The notes under the pieces: model-generated
Seen by the model: only the letters and a program-made list of their open reading frames with translations
What the model was told of the DNA's origin: nothing
The model's database searches: none
Shown: positions 11,014-22,862 of the stretch, in pieces
How positions within the stretch are numbered: position 1 is the first letter of the stretch
How the letters are laid out: each line of letters begins with the position of its first letter
Translations under genes and position numbers: made by a program
Origin: Septoria linicola
Taxonomy: Eukaryota > Ascomycota > Dothideomycetes > Mycosphaerellales > Mycosphaerellaceae
Reading direction: 5' to 3'
Assembly: GCA_024114885.1 (NCBI GenBank)
Contig: CP099418.1
Coordinates: 2,480,001-2,544,000 of the forward strand
Length of the DNA stretch: 64,000 nt

Positions 11014-11950
11014 GGCTGATTGTGCTGCTGGTCTAACTACTGACTTGGGTCCTCTGGCTGTAACTGCTGCAGCATTGGCACAAACGCGGCCCGTCCTTCA
11101 TGCAAGGGCCGCCTGGTCACCTGACTCTGTTGCTCTTCGCGACCGGAAAGCCTTGCGAGCAGCGCGAAAAGCGTGTCTCCCAGCGCAATTTCGAGCTGAT
11201 GTCCATTCACATCTGCACGTCATCACTTACGGCTCACTCTTCTCTCTCGTCGCAACTGAACGATACGTTGCATTGCAAGGTACTACTACAGTGTCAATCG
11301 TGGTTGTTCACGAACGGCGTAGACGGCAAACGCAGCATCTCGATTTGCAGCGGGCACGGACATCAACATTGGGAACGCGACTCTCCGGCAAGCGCTAGTT
11401 AGAGAGACACACACACTGACACGCAGACAAAGCTGCTGCAAGCTCCACCACACCGACGCGAGCTTTGCACGACCTCTTCCCGCCTCTGCAACTGCACTAC
11501 ACTACCACCCCAATCCTCTCTGCTTTGCTCTGCAACAACAACATACATCCACGACACTACCACTACTCATCGCGCGGACGTGTCGCCTTGGCCTCTCGTG
11601 ACCACGCGCGAAACTGGTGCGAGCGAGCGTCTTGGGACTTTCCTCCCGCAGCATCCTCAGCCTCAGACTATCATCCGAGCAGCATTCCCGCGCGACCATC
11701 TTCACGAACTTGGAGCATTCCACCATCTACGCATCTCGACGAGCAACGGCTTGCCTCCTGCAACTTCATCTGGCCTGCGGTTCTCATCGGGTGAGCACGA
11801 AATCGCGTAGAGACGCGGCTTGTTTCCCCCGATCAAAACAGCTGACATAAGGTTCTGATAGCACGCCCAAACACTCTTGCATTGGCACTTTCGCGTGCTC
11901 CATCTACTCCAGCATACGCGTATCCGCTCATATTTAGACTCACATCCACA
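11014..11950. promoter_or_regulatory. Divergent promoter, uL2m / cyclin B, with pyrimidine-rich leader
   Basis: About 937 bp between diverging starts. From about 11440 to 11720 the + strand is C/A/T-rich with repeated CCACC and CTCT tracts, as expected for a long 5' leader of the cyclin gene. Open frames here are antisense or leader noise. No discrete binding site is claimed. Confidence 0.4.
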
Positions 11951-13543
11951 ATGCCGCCCGTAAGTCATCGGATGCACCTCACCGTCGCTGCCTACGCGCT
12001 GCCTGCACGTCCAATCACTGACATCATGCCTTCAGGCCAGGACTGTCAGGCGGACGGTGACCGACGAGAATGCCGAGAATGTTGGCACAACACGTCTAAC
12101 GCGTGCCAAAGCCGCTGCTCTCGACAACGCTGGTGCTGGTGATCCGCCCAAGAAGGCACTGACGACCAAGCGCAGCACCACTGCCACGACCACAACCGCT
12201 GCGCTGGGTGCCCGCAAGCGAACTGCTCTGGGAGACGTCAGCAATGTTGCAAAGAAGGAAGTCGTAGATGCCGGTGACACGAAGAAAGACCCGCTATCAA
12301 AAGGCACGCTCTCGAAAGCTGCGAAGCCTGCTGGGATTCAGAAGCCCACCGCGCGTACCAGCTCAACACGAACCGTACTCGGGCCCAGACCTACCAACAA
12401 TGCCTCATCGGAACTTAAGCGACCTGCAAGCGGCTCTGGCGTCCAGGCCGGCCATGCCATCAAGAAGCGAAACACGTCAACAACAAAACCAAAGCGTGCC
12501 GCTGTCGAGGAGGATGGAGACGACGATGTGGAGAACGTGCCACCTCCGAGAAACGGTGCTAGTCTTGAAGCCAAGAAGAAGCCGACCTTCAAGCCTACCT
12601 TCCGGGAGAGTGTTGACATTGACGAGTACGATGGCGAAAAGTCTTTGGAAGAGCTCATCAAGGAGGCCAAGGACCTCGACACAGAGGACCTTGACGACCC
12701 ACTAATGGTTGCCGAGTACGTCCACGAAATCTTCGACTACATGCGTGAAGCAGAGGTTTCGACCATGGCCAGTCCCGACTACATGGATAACCAAGGCGAG
12801 CTGGAGTGGAAGATGCGTGGCATCTTGGTCGACTGGCTGCTTGAGGTCCATGCTCGATTCAGGCTGCTGCCAGAGACTCTCTTCCTCGCCGTCAACATCA
12901 TTGACCGCTTCCTTTCCTGCAAAGTGGTCCAGCTCGATCGCCTCCAGCTTGTTGGCGTCACCGCCATGTTCATCGCCTCCAAGTACGAAGAAGTCCTGTC
13001 CCCACATGTGCAGAACTTTGTCCACGTGGCCGATGATGGGTTCAAGGATACCGAGATATTGTCTGCGGAGCGCTTCGTTCTTGCGACGCTAGACTACGAC
13101 CTCTCTTACCCAAACCCAATGAACTTCCTCCGACGCATCTCCAAGGCCGACAACTACGACATCCAGACTCGCACGCTCGGCAAATACTTGCTAGAAATCG
13201 CATGCCTCGACCATCGCTTCTTGAAGTTCCCACCATCTCAGGTGGCTGCGGCGGCTATGTACCTCGCACGCCTTGCACTCGACCGTGGCGAGTGGGACGC
13301 TACACTTGCCAAGTACGCTGGCTATACCGAGGGCGAGATTCAGCCCGTCTTCAAGCTCATGGTAGACTACCTGCATTCCCCAGTGGTGCACGAAGCGTTC
13401 TTCCGAAAGTACGCCAGCAAGAAGTTCTTGAAGGGTGAGTTTGCACAATAACCACACCAGGCAATGGCCGCTAACTATTCGCAGCATCTATTGTGCTTCG
13501 ACAGTGGGCCAAGAAGTGGGCACCCACGTACCTCGACGCTTGA
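11951..13543 (+). CDS. G2/mitotic-specific B-type cyclin
   Basis: Three exons (11951-11959, 12036-13434, 13485-13543) give 488 residues. The first coding exon is only three codons (MPP). A destruction box RTALGDVSN sits at about residues 65-73, the APC/C degron of B-type cyclins. The N-terminal cyclin box contains MRGILVDWLLEVHARFRLLPETLFLAVNIIDRFLS, with the MRxILVDWL Cdk-contact motif, and FIASKYEEVLSP. The C-terminal cyclin fold follows (LDYDLSYPNPMNFLRR to KLMVDYL). The last intron is supported because splicing G to CA restores a KASIVLRQWAKKWAPTYLD end typical of fungal cyclins, while reading through stops after five residues. It should activate Cdk1 for mitotic entry (NimE/Cdc13/Clb group). 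Confidence 0.95.
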
Positions 13544-14737
13544 AGCTCGCTTCGATGGTATTGAGGCGCCCACACTCGCCAGCGCAAGCTGGCAACTACA
13601 GGATGCCATGTGCGTGTATGCTGCGCGCTCCGCCGTGAGTGTACGCGTATCTCGCATGGACGCGTCCACGATCATGAGTTCGGCGCAGTCAATGATGTAT
13701 CAGTAGAACTATTCAGGTTCATCTGAGGTTTGGATTCTGTACGGCGTTCACAATGGCGGGTACAGCATTTCTCGCAATGGCTACAGTCTGCTTTCGTTCC
13801 GTATCGATATGCCGACAATGGGTCGCCAGTACGCGCGATCTCGAGCGTGGAGTCTGTTGGGTTCAGGGCGTTGGTTATTCTCTGCAGGGTTTGTTTCGAG
13901 GCATGGAGTTTAAGGGCATGGCGAATAGAGCCTCATCGAGTGGTTCTCCACTGTTCACGAAAGTTCTGTGAAGCTGGGTAGAAGAGGGCATAGCATGAAT
14001 TACATGAAATAAACCGTCTTCCGACAACGAAATGCCGTCGAAGTTGTGCGTATCATACAAGCAGCGGTGGCAGCGCGTGCTTGGGAAGACCATCTCCAGA
14101 CTGCCGGCGGCCTAAACAATGGCCAGTCGCGCTTAGCATGCCTTAGCTGTCGTCTCAGAGGTTGGAGACAGTTGCACGTAGCCTGGATCATGGTGGCAAG
14201 CTCACAGGGGTAGCGTGGACAACATCGACCGCGATCTGGTCGAACGTTCAGCTGTTCGGAATGCCCAATCATGTCTCTAGATTCCAGGCCCGGCTTTCTT
14301 TGCCTAGTATGCCGCCAGAGTTCCTAGTTGTCCCAGAAGATCGTGGAAGTTGTAAATCAGTAATCATGCATTCTGCTCTTTCGGACGGGCAGCGGCGGAG
14401 TTCCAGTCCGACAGTCCGCACTGTTCATCAAGGACATCAGATCCTCATCAGCCGCACCCACGCAGCCACAGTTGCCTGAAGAGTTTCAAGTAGCATGATG
14501 CGTCAACGAGAGCCCTGTTCTCTACCTGGCGCTTTGGCATAGAGTTGGCTAACGGAAGCATCGAGCATAAGTTTGGCTCACGAACCAACGATCTTGTGAA
14601 CACTGCATCCCATTGCGCCTTACTCTACTTCGCACTGAGACGGACTGCAACGCATTGAGCCTCGAGCTATCCATGTGAACCTGTTGGGCGCCAGCGCGAC
14701 ACTTCACCTCGCAGATGCTGAGCGATTGGAGTTGTAG
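13544..14737. other. Intergenic region, cyclin B to Zn2Cys6 gene
   Basis: About 1.2 kb with only short, overlapping frames on both strands and no recognisable protein. It should contain the cyclin 3' UTR and the promoter of the following regulator. Confidence 0.4.
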
Positions 14738-17566
14738 ATGGCCGAACCACGAAATGGAGTGACGGACGACGGCTTTTTCAACGACCTGTCCCGGCATCCA
14801 TCGCACAACACCTCTCTAGAAGATGCAAAAGAACGCCGTGAGTCGCATGACGGACAAGCAGATAGTGGACAAGTGCCCAAGCCTAAGAGAATAGCATGCG
14901 TGCTGTGCAGGAAGTAAGTCAGAGCGACTCGACCTGCAGCTTGAGCTGGTCGTGGCCTTGTCCATGCCATGGTTGACTGAAAGAACAGGCGCAAGCTCAA
15001 GTGCGGTAAGCTCTCCAGGAGGTAGTCTCTGTCGTCTACGGAGGACTCAACGCCAATAGTGCTGCGCTCGCGCTACTACATCGTGAGCGTACATACCAGG
15101 AGACGTCGCTAATCTACCTCCTTAGATGGCACCAAACCCTCTTGCGGCACATGTTCGCGACTGCAACACGATTGTTCTTACGATGAAGTCCGAAAGAAGT
15201 CGGGTCCCAAACGTGGCTACGTCAAAGCTTTGGAAGCGCGACTGGCACAAGTAGAGACACTGCTCAAGACACAGGATGACCAGCCAGTCGTGCAAAGGCT
15301 GGGTGACGCCGGACGAGACAGCACAAGGACAGACTACAGCCATAATGCCACAACCATCAGCAATAGCAACGTCCAGAAACCGACAGCATCATCCGACTTC
15401 CTCTCTCACGCATACAATGGGCTCGACCCAGCAGCAGCCAACCCCTCTCACATCGCTACTGAGGAGCCTTTTCCATGGGAGATGATCGGACTCGGATTGG
15501 ATGAACCCCTACCTACACAGGATGTGATCGATGAGCTCAATCAAGCATATTTTGACAAGGTCCACCCATCTCTACCAATGATACACCGCCCGCGCTATCG
15601 TGCTGCTATGCATCTTGCACCACACATGCGGCCTCCTGTTTGCCTCCGTTACGCAATGTGGGCGAACGCTGCTGCTGTCACCAACAAATTCGAGGCTCTA
15701 CAAGATCATTTCTACCAACGCGCACGAAAGTACATCCAAAGCGATGAAATGAAAGGCCACGGCGAGAGCATGATCACTATTGCTCACTGTCAGACCTGGA
15801 TCTTGCTGGCTACCCACGAATTCAAGCTCATGTACTTTCCCCGAGCCTGGATGTCGGCAGGTAGAGCGTGTCGCATGGCGCTGATGATGGGCTTGCACAG
15901 AATGGATGGAATTGGCCTGGATGTCAGACAATGCCTGGCTCCGCCCAAGGATTGGACGGAAAGAGAGGAAAGGCGAAGGACATTCTGGATGAGCTTCTGT
16001 GTGGACCGTTATTCTTCGATTGGTACTGGTTGGCCTATGACAATTGAGGAAAGCGATATTCTGACTAGTTTGCCTGCGGAGGAAGAGCTCTACGAAATGA
16101 GTAGACCTGCGAAGACGATCACGCTCTTCGAAGCCCTGGAGCCCTCAGGGACATCTCGAATGAGCCCACTTGCTGGCGTGATCGTGTTGGCATGCCTTTT
16201 TGGTCGAAATTTGACTCATCTTCATAGGCCGGACGCGGACGATCAGGACGATGATCTCAACGGGAACTTCTGGAAACGGCATAGGAGCATGGACAACATT
16301 TTGCTGAATACTGCTTTAGCATTGCCTGATTCACTACGACTGCCTTCTGGGTTGAATAACCCAAATGTTATATTCATGGTATGTGCGATCAAGCAGTTAC
16401 GTTCGTAATATGATCGATGTGCTGACCACGTCTGACGCGCTATCAGAACATGAACATACACACGAGTACAATTTGTCTACATCAAGCGGCAATCTTTAAG
16501 GCCGACAAGAATCGAATGCCAGCCCGCATATCGGCGGAAAGTAAAGTCCGTTGTATAACAGCAGCAGCCGAGATTGCTTCGATCATGCGCCAAATCAGCC
16601 ATTTGGACCTCGCTGCTGTATGTAATTCTGGAGAATGTTCTTACTCATCGAAGCCCTGACTGACTTGTGTCTTAGATGAATCCCTTCATATCGTTTTGCT
16701 TATACGTAGCAGCTCGTGTTTTCGTGCAATATCTGAAGGCCAGATCGAAAGATGCACAGGTCAGAGCAAGCTTGCAATTCTTATTGTCAGCCATGCACGC
16801 TATCAAGCGTAAAAATCCGCTCACAGAGTCATTCCTGGTCCAGCTTGATGTTGACCTTGGTGGCGCTGGGCTTGAAGACTCTGCGCAGTTTCGAGCGCAT
16901 ACAACAAACGATCAGAGGGGTGCCACAAAACGCTCACCTGGGTGCACGCAGGAGCATCTCGGGATGGCCAACATGAGTCAACGACCGACATATGGCGGTG
17001 GTGGTGCAGCGGCCTTTAGCGACCCGATGCTAAGACAAGATGCACATGCTCAAGCCCTCATGCCAGATCTCGGCCGCGGCAATATCTCGTCGCAGTTTGA
17101 GCTTCCAAATCGCCAGCGCGCCGTGGTGACACCTGGCTCAACGTCTGGCACAACTCAGAGCCCCAGTAATGGATTCATAGATGAGATGGATACATGTCCA
17201 GACGGCAGCGGCGACCAGAAAACACCGGGATCGAGCACACAGTCTCAGCACAATGGTGTGGCGCATATGTATTCGCCGCAAAACCAGCAGCTGCATCCTA
17301 ATGTGGGCCACGGAGACATGTCCATGTACGCTCAGCAGACAAGCTTCGTGCTTCCGCAGGACTGGGGTGCAAATGGTGGCGGCGTAGATGTGACTTCTGC
17401 AACAATGAACGGAGACCTTTCAACAGCAGGGCTGAACGAACTAATGAATGGCATGTCAGAGGCAGATTGGAGTAACATGTTGGGCTCCATGGCGGACAAC
17501 AATGGGTGGGAGACTGGGATGGACCCCCAAGCGGCCGGCCTGGACCCTATGGGTCGGCACATGTGA
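14738..17566 (+). CDS. Zn(II)2Cys6 transcription factor with fungal_trans domain
   Basis: Five exons (14738-14913, 14989-15005, 15126-16378, 16447-16617, 16676-17566) encode 835 residues. The zinc cluster is CX2CX6CX6CX2CX6C at Cys54, 57, 64, 71, 74 and 81 and is split by two introns, so its second exon is 17 nt and encodes RKLKC. A basic linker (KKSGPKRGYVKALEARLAQVETLL) with a short heptad region follows, giving likely dimerisation. The middle-homology region lies at about residues 200-560: HPSLPMIHRPRYRAAM, ARAWMSAGRACRMALMMGLHR-like and VDRYSSIGTGWPMTIEESDI. MNPFISFCLYVAARVFVQYLK opens the last exon, and the rest is Gln/Asn/Gly/Met-rich, a probable activation domain. The regulon is unknown; no pathway cluster adjoins it. 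Confidence 0.92.
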
Positions 17567-19316
17567 ATGTGCCTGACTGTCTCGAGTGAGTCAACAGCTT
17601 CAGTAATGGACAATTCCGCTCAGGTGGGCTTAGCCACCGTCTAACAGCTCGGAGACAGGTACACTAATGGCACTTCGAGTACGGCCCGCACTTATATCGT
17701 CCATAAGGACTGTCAGTCTGCCTCTCATGCTTGCACGTACCCGGGAACCCCATTCAGACAGTGCGCCTCTCGCCTAGGAGGTACCAACGAGGAGTTTCGA
17801 CCTACATGCCAAGATCGTGGCCATGTCACAATCCGACTGTCTACATAATATAAGACAACTGGACAGAAAGCCAAAGAAGAGGTGGAAGGACAGGATAGAG
17901 CTATACGCACAAGTCTGTCTAACCAGAGTCTCAATTGAGCCATAGCAAAGGCAGACCTTATCGCCGTCGTCTTTACAGTAAGAGAGGTCAAAGTCTCTAG
18001 TTCTCCGGAGCTGAAGAGGTCGTATAGTCTCGGACCTTGAATTACGCCTGCATTTGGGGGCAGTCTTGGAAACATGCTCGTTCTGGCACTTGGCCTGCTA
18101 CAGAATTGAGATTTGGCAGATCGCCCAATGCCTCTCGCACAACAAGAGGTGGACTCTTTCTAGGAATCTCGGATGGCCGTAGAGACCACCAAGCGGGAGG
18201 AGGCGACAAGTTGCTTGGTATAGATTGCGCTTATCGTCGGATGGCCTGCGAACGAATGTCGCACATGCAGACTATCTAGCGCGTCACGTCCAGTTCCAAA
18301 TATGTACCTCTGTTTATGACGAGTAATGCGTGATTCCTTTCGATCTCTCTACAGATTGATCCTGCTGCTCATTTCTAAGCCTCTGTCATGTCGTGGTCTC
18401 GGCTCCTGTAGAAGACAGTGGCTCGGACGATGTCGCTTGCAGCGACCTGTGATGAGCATGTCGTGCTAGGCGAACAGGCATGTCCATCCTCCACTCACTC
18501 ATGCAATGAGGGGTAATACATATTGGCAGAATTGGAAGGAGCTCAGCGCACGACGGTGCTCTCGAATCACATCATCTGGTTGTTGGCAGTCAGCCATGTA
18601 TTGCTGCCGACATCCGTTTGGTGGAGGAGCGCGCGGCACGCCGCCAGTCTTGGAAGGTGCAGCTGATGGAGCGTTGAATCCATGCACAAAGATAACCGAG
18701 ACAGGGCCATGGTTGGTGGTGACCTCGAAACTCGTGGATGACAGGGAGCAGAGTCTCACAGCCAAGTCGCAGGGCCTGCGAGGTTGCGCTCGAGGCCACA
18801 ACGCGCGAGGGTCGCGGCTCCACTGCTGCTGGTTCTGGAACTTGAACCGAGCACATCGAAGCGACGTGCTGACTGTATACATGTTGTATGTGTTACGCCA
18901 CGGCATGAGATGTGCACACGAGCGAGAAGTGGCACACGTGCCCGGCCAATTGATCGTGCAGCAGCCGAAAGTGATAGCCTGCCTCGTCTATGTGCAGCAG
19001 GCTGAAAGACGACGTGCTGTGATGACGGGAGACGGGCGTTTGATGCTCGAGTGACAGGTCAAGATGCAGACAACACGGGCCTAACCCGACTGAGCATTCG
19101 GCTCGCGCACAGTGGGCACTAGTGGCATGCATAAGGTATGATTTGCCCGCTCGACGCCTCGGGACAGAAACCCTTCGCGCTATGTGAGGAAGTGTGACGC
19201 GAAGTTGTATATGCAGCAAGGACGAACCAGCCGTCTCTCTCTCGGTGAGCAATCTCCCTCTTCTCCCACCCTTCGCGCGTCTTGTTGCGAGTCTTAGCGA
19301 AGCGCGCGGCGGCACA
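17567..19316. other. Long intergenic region upstream of the moc3-like gene
   Basis: About 1.75 kb, the largest gene-free stretch in the window. It contains competing frames on both strands (for example 18506-19054 on + and 17725-18075 on -) with no recognisable motif. Large upstream regions are common for fungal regulators, so control sequence for the next gene is the likeliest content. Confidence 0.4.
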
Positions 19317-21345
19317 ATGCAGCGACAGCAGCACCAGCACCAGCAGCAGCATCAACTTCCACCGCAACACCTCCACCACAACCACAACCTCCACCAACAA
19401 CAGCAACAATCACAATCGCAACTCCACCAGCAACAGCACCTGATGCACCAGCCGCCGCCGCAGCAGCCACAGCCGAGCTTGGAGCCACATCCTTCAGAAG
19501 CCACGCTGAACTTGCCTCCCATACAGTTCCACCACGCGCAATCTGGCATGCAAACACAACCGTCCTCCTATGCCCCGCCGCCTGCGACCATGAGCAACGG
19601 CAATGGGGCTCCCATGTCGCATCAGCAGCAGCAGCAGCAGCACCACCAACAGCATGTGCCACCTTATCCTCCGCAGCAATACCAGCAGCAGCCGCCGCCG
19701 CAGCAGCAGTTCCAGCCGCCGGCGCCCATGCCCTCAAACGTCGCGCCGAACGGACAGAATGGAGTGATGCGCTTTCCGCTGCCCCCACAGCCTGCGCTCG
19801 ATGCGCGACAAATGTCTGGAGGGCGGCACAAGAAGGAGATCAAGAGACGGACGAAAACGGGTTGTCTGACATGTCGCAAGCGTCGAATTAAAGTGAGTGC
19901 GTGCGTGATGTCCGTGTTGTGTTCTGCGTGAGATGCGAGGTCGCGTCTGCGGCGGGCTGCGCCCATAAGCGAGGGCCTAAAAACAAGCGACACCTTGTTC
20001 GAACACAACCGCGACATGTCCATCGGGAGCATATACTGACCCATTTCTGCACAGTGTGACGAAGCTGTGCCGTCGTGTCGCAATTGCGCAAAATCTAAAC
20101 GCGAGTGTCTGGGCTACGACCCCATCTTCAAGCAGCAGCCCAGCCCAGCCAACATTCAGCCGGCCCCCAACGTACACAATACACCACCAGCATCTGGCTC
20201 CAATCTTGCATCAAGCCAATACGGCGTGCAGCAAGCCTTTCCAGGAACCGGTGGCACTTTTATTCCTGCTGCTGGTTTACCTCACAGCGAACCGTCGCAC
20301 TTTGAACCTCACTATACCACCACTGCTCCTCTGGATCCTGCGCTGTCCAGTGGCGAGCAACCACAACACATGGCGCACCACAACGCCTATCCCAGCAACA
20401 CCCTGCAGCCTACGCGAAGAGGTAATCTAGATCAGCCTCACCACGTGTACGAAACATCGCCCGTCTAACGTCCCTCCAGTGCGAACGATCTCCATGGACG
20501 ACCTCTTTGCGCTGAACGATGTGCCGCCGCGGTATAATGTTCGCGAGGCACCGCCGCCAATATCTCCATCAAGTCTACAGGAACTGGAGACTTTCTACAA
20601 ATACCACTACGCAGTCGGCCTTGACCGGTTATTTGAGACCGCATGGTACTCGCAATACGCCTTGATTCACCTTCAGCGCGACACCACGTTACAGGACTTC
20701 GTGATGCAATGTGCTGAACAGTTCAAAGCCCGAGAAGATGCAAATGCAAAGCAGACTCAATCGCTAGAGGCACGACTAGTGTGGCAGCTTGCGACCATGC
20801 CTCGAACGTATCACCGCATGTCAAATGGTACCGCCAACGACCCTGCTCTTCAGGAACTCCTTCCTCGGATCGATGTCGTGGAGGACATCCTCACAGGACA
20901 ATACTTGGATCCGAGCAGAGTGTCACCTTCGCCTCAGCACCAACCGCCAATGCCGCCAGGGACCGATAGCGCCGCAGTGAACCAGAAATTCAATGAGCGC
21001 TCATTTTGGCACCACCTCGCAAGATTCGTTGCCGTACGAGACGACCATCCAAACGTGCAAGGAGAGATTGACGATGCTCTCACCACAATGCGCAACCTTC
21101 TTCACATGCTGGAAAATCGTGACGTGCTCTATTCGCTCGCAGTCGCTCGTCACATTGGAGGACGAATGCCCGAATGGCATCCCCACCGACATCTTATTGC
21201 CTCGAGCAACGATCAAAATGACCCCGTGGGAAAGCTCAAAGTGGCCCAACAATTCGTTGAGTCTGAGGACCAGAGGGGTACGACACAGGTGATTCAAAGG
21301 ATATGCTCGATGGCAATTCGATCTTGGATCCTCCAGAAGCAATAG
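19317..21345 (+). CDS. Zn(II)2Cys6 transcription factor, moc3-like
   Basis: Three exons (19317-19892, 20055-20421, 20480-21345) encode 602 residues. The first 170 residues are Gln/His/Pro-rich low complexity. The zinc cluster TKTGCLTCRKRRIK / CDEAVPSCRNCAKSKREC uses Cys183, 186, 193, 200, 203 and 210, and the first intron falls exactly between residues 192 and 193. The sequence CLGYDPIFKQQP directly after the cluster is a hallmark, from memory, of the moc3-type regulators of ascomycetes (S. pombe moc3 acts in mating, stress and calcium response). Unlike the upstream neighbour, it has no obvious fungal_trans block but a helical C-terminal region (ELETFYKYHYAVGLDRLFETAWYS onward) conserved in this group. 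The second intron is needed to pass the stop at 20466. Confidence 0.88.
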
Positions 21346-21908
21346 ATGGGCTTGGCATTCACTTCATGTTACTACTTTCCACTAGCTTTCGGCATTTGTT
21401 TGTGAGGCGCGCCGGGAGCTGGTGACCCCAGCAAGATAGGCGTTCTCCCCAGAGATACCAACACAGTGGCCTACAAGTCGGCCGTGGTCGTAAGAGGCAT
21501 GTACTCCAGCTACTACAATCTCCCATACTTTTTGTGATATCCTCAACGTCTTCTCGCCCAGAAGATGAGGGCAGTCCATTTTTTCCACGCTGAGGAGCGC
21601 AAAGCAGTGTACCTACCACTGTCATAGTCGAAGCTAAGTGAGTGATGTGCCACTTGCCAGCGAACCCCCTTACGCCTGTGAGAGCTTTAGCTCCTCGAAA
21701 GGGTCCCATTCAGCATGGCGCCAATGACTCTTTGATGCTTTGCTCGGCAGTGATCATCTTGCTCGACTGTGTAGGACGATTTTCATCTCGTTTCATGGGG
21801 CACCTTTGGGTTCCAGTCTGGAGAAATCTGATCGCTCATGTTGCTGGCAAGTATGGGCAATAAGCCCCAGCCCGAGCTTAGCTGGAGACGAAGTCCAAGA
21901 TAATCTCT
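21346..21908. other. Convergent intergenic region, moc3-like / Psf1
   Basis: About 560 bp between two facing stops. Only short frames; expected to hold both 3' UTRs. Confidence 0.4.
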
Positions 21909-22622
21909 TCATCCAAGTCTCTGCAGATAACCTTGACGAATCAGCCCTTCCACGTCTCCAGCCCGCACGTAGAATTGACTGTTCTTGGTCAGAGTGATGC
22001 TTCCATATTCAGTCTGGATCTCTCCTGCGTCCTTGAGCACTCGTACGTCGATGAAGATGTCCTTGGGCGGATCCAGGCTACCGGTCAGGTCGATGTCAGA
22101 CCATTGGCCCTTGTAAGCTGAAAGTAAGGCGGAGTACGCATGCGTGTACTGTTCTTCTTCTGCAGACAAACTCGATGTGGCGTTTGCGGCAGCTGAATTT
22201 CCAGACTCAACGTTACTGCCGCCAGTGTCGTTGTTGGCATTCGCATTGGAAGAATTGGTGAGTTCGGTGACGTCTACGCCTTCCCAGCAGAATTGTTCCA
22301 GTTTGTCTGTGCGGGTCTTATGGTATGCGAGAAGACAGCGTTTGTTTCTGCGCATGCTCAACTGGTGAACGAGAAGTGTGCTGGCCAGGGCCGGGTGTTC
22401 TGATGGGATGAACGAGGTTTTGGATCCTTGAGATTGTGAGCCATTCGTGCTCTGAGAGGCGTCAACACTGTAGGGTGAGAGAAGCGCGTTACTTTCGCGA
22501 TCGAGATCTCGAACTTCTTTGGTCACTGCTCGTATCGTCGTTGTGTTGTACGGTGGAAGGTGGGGAAGATTCTCGGTACGTTTGGCATCTTGTGCAAGCT
22601 TGGTGGCTTGTTCGCCGTACAT
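21909..22622 (-). CDS. PSF1: GINS complex subunit Psf1
   Basis: An intronless 237-residue protein from ATG 22622. It matches Psf1 from end to end: MYGEQATKLAQDAKRTENLPHLPPYN at the N-terminus, STLLVHQLSMRRNKRCLLAYHKTRTDKLEQFCWEG in the helical A domain, then AYKGQWSDIDLTGSLDPPKDIFIDVRVLKDAGEIQTEYGSI and a C-terminal B domain ending in VEGLIRQGYL. Psf1 with Sld5, Psf2 and Psf3 forms GINS, which activates the Mcm2-7 helicase as part of CMG. A Ser/Asn/Ala-rich insert of about 35 residues (near 125-160) lengthens the linker relative to compact orthologs of about 210 residues. Confidence 0.96.
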   Translation of the reverse strand: MYGEQATKLAQDAKRTENLPHLPPYNTTTIRAVTKEVRDLDRESNALLSPYSVDASQSTNGSQSQGSKTSFIPSEHPALASTLLVHQLSMRRNKRCLLAYHKTRTDKLEQFCWEGVDVTELTNSSNANANNDTGGSNVESGNSAAANATSSLSAEEEQYTHAYSALLSAYKGQWSDIDLTGSLDPPKDIFIDVRVLKDAGEIQTEYGSITLTKNSQFYVRAGDVEGLIRQGYLQRLG

Positions 22623-22862
22623 GTTGGGTGGTGATGATCATTCAGCAGTGATGTTTCCGTTGTTGCAGATGTAGAGCGTGAATCGCGTCACCAGCGCGAT
22701 TAGGTGCGCGATGGATGTGGGCCCATCAAATTCGAGACCGAGGCAGTTTGCTCCTGCGTCCTGACAACTCGCAATTCACTTTGCCTCGTGGCACGCCCAA
22801 CTTAGTATCATAGATGGACACGCACAGCTGTGTTGGAAGCGGCTCTAGCCAAGAAGTTCGCC

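Noticed and set aside
10706..11398. A 230-codon + strand frame opposite uL2m and into the divergent promoter
   Set aside because: It lies antisense to the conserved uL2m coding region for a third of its length and shows no recognisable protein; Arg/Ala-rich composition is typical of antisense reading.
17725..18075. 116-codon reverse frame downstream of the first zinc-cluster gene
   Set aside because: No motif and no neighbouring exon; likely chance.
18506..19054. 182-codon + strand frame upstream of the moc3-like gene
   Set aside because: Composition (Cys, Arg, Gly rich) and strong competing reverse frame suggest chance.
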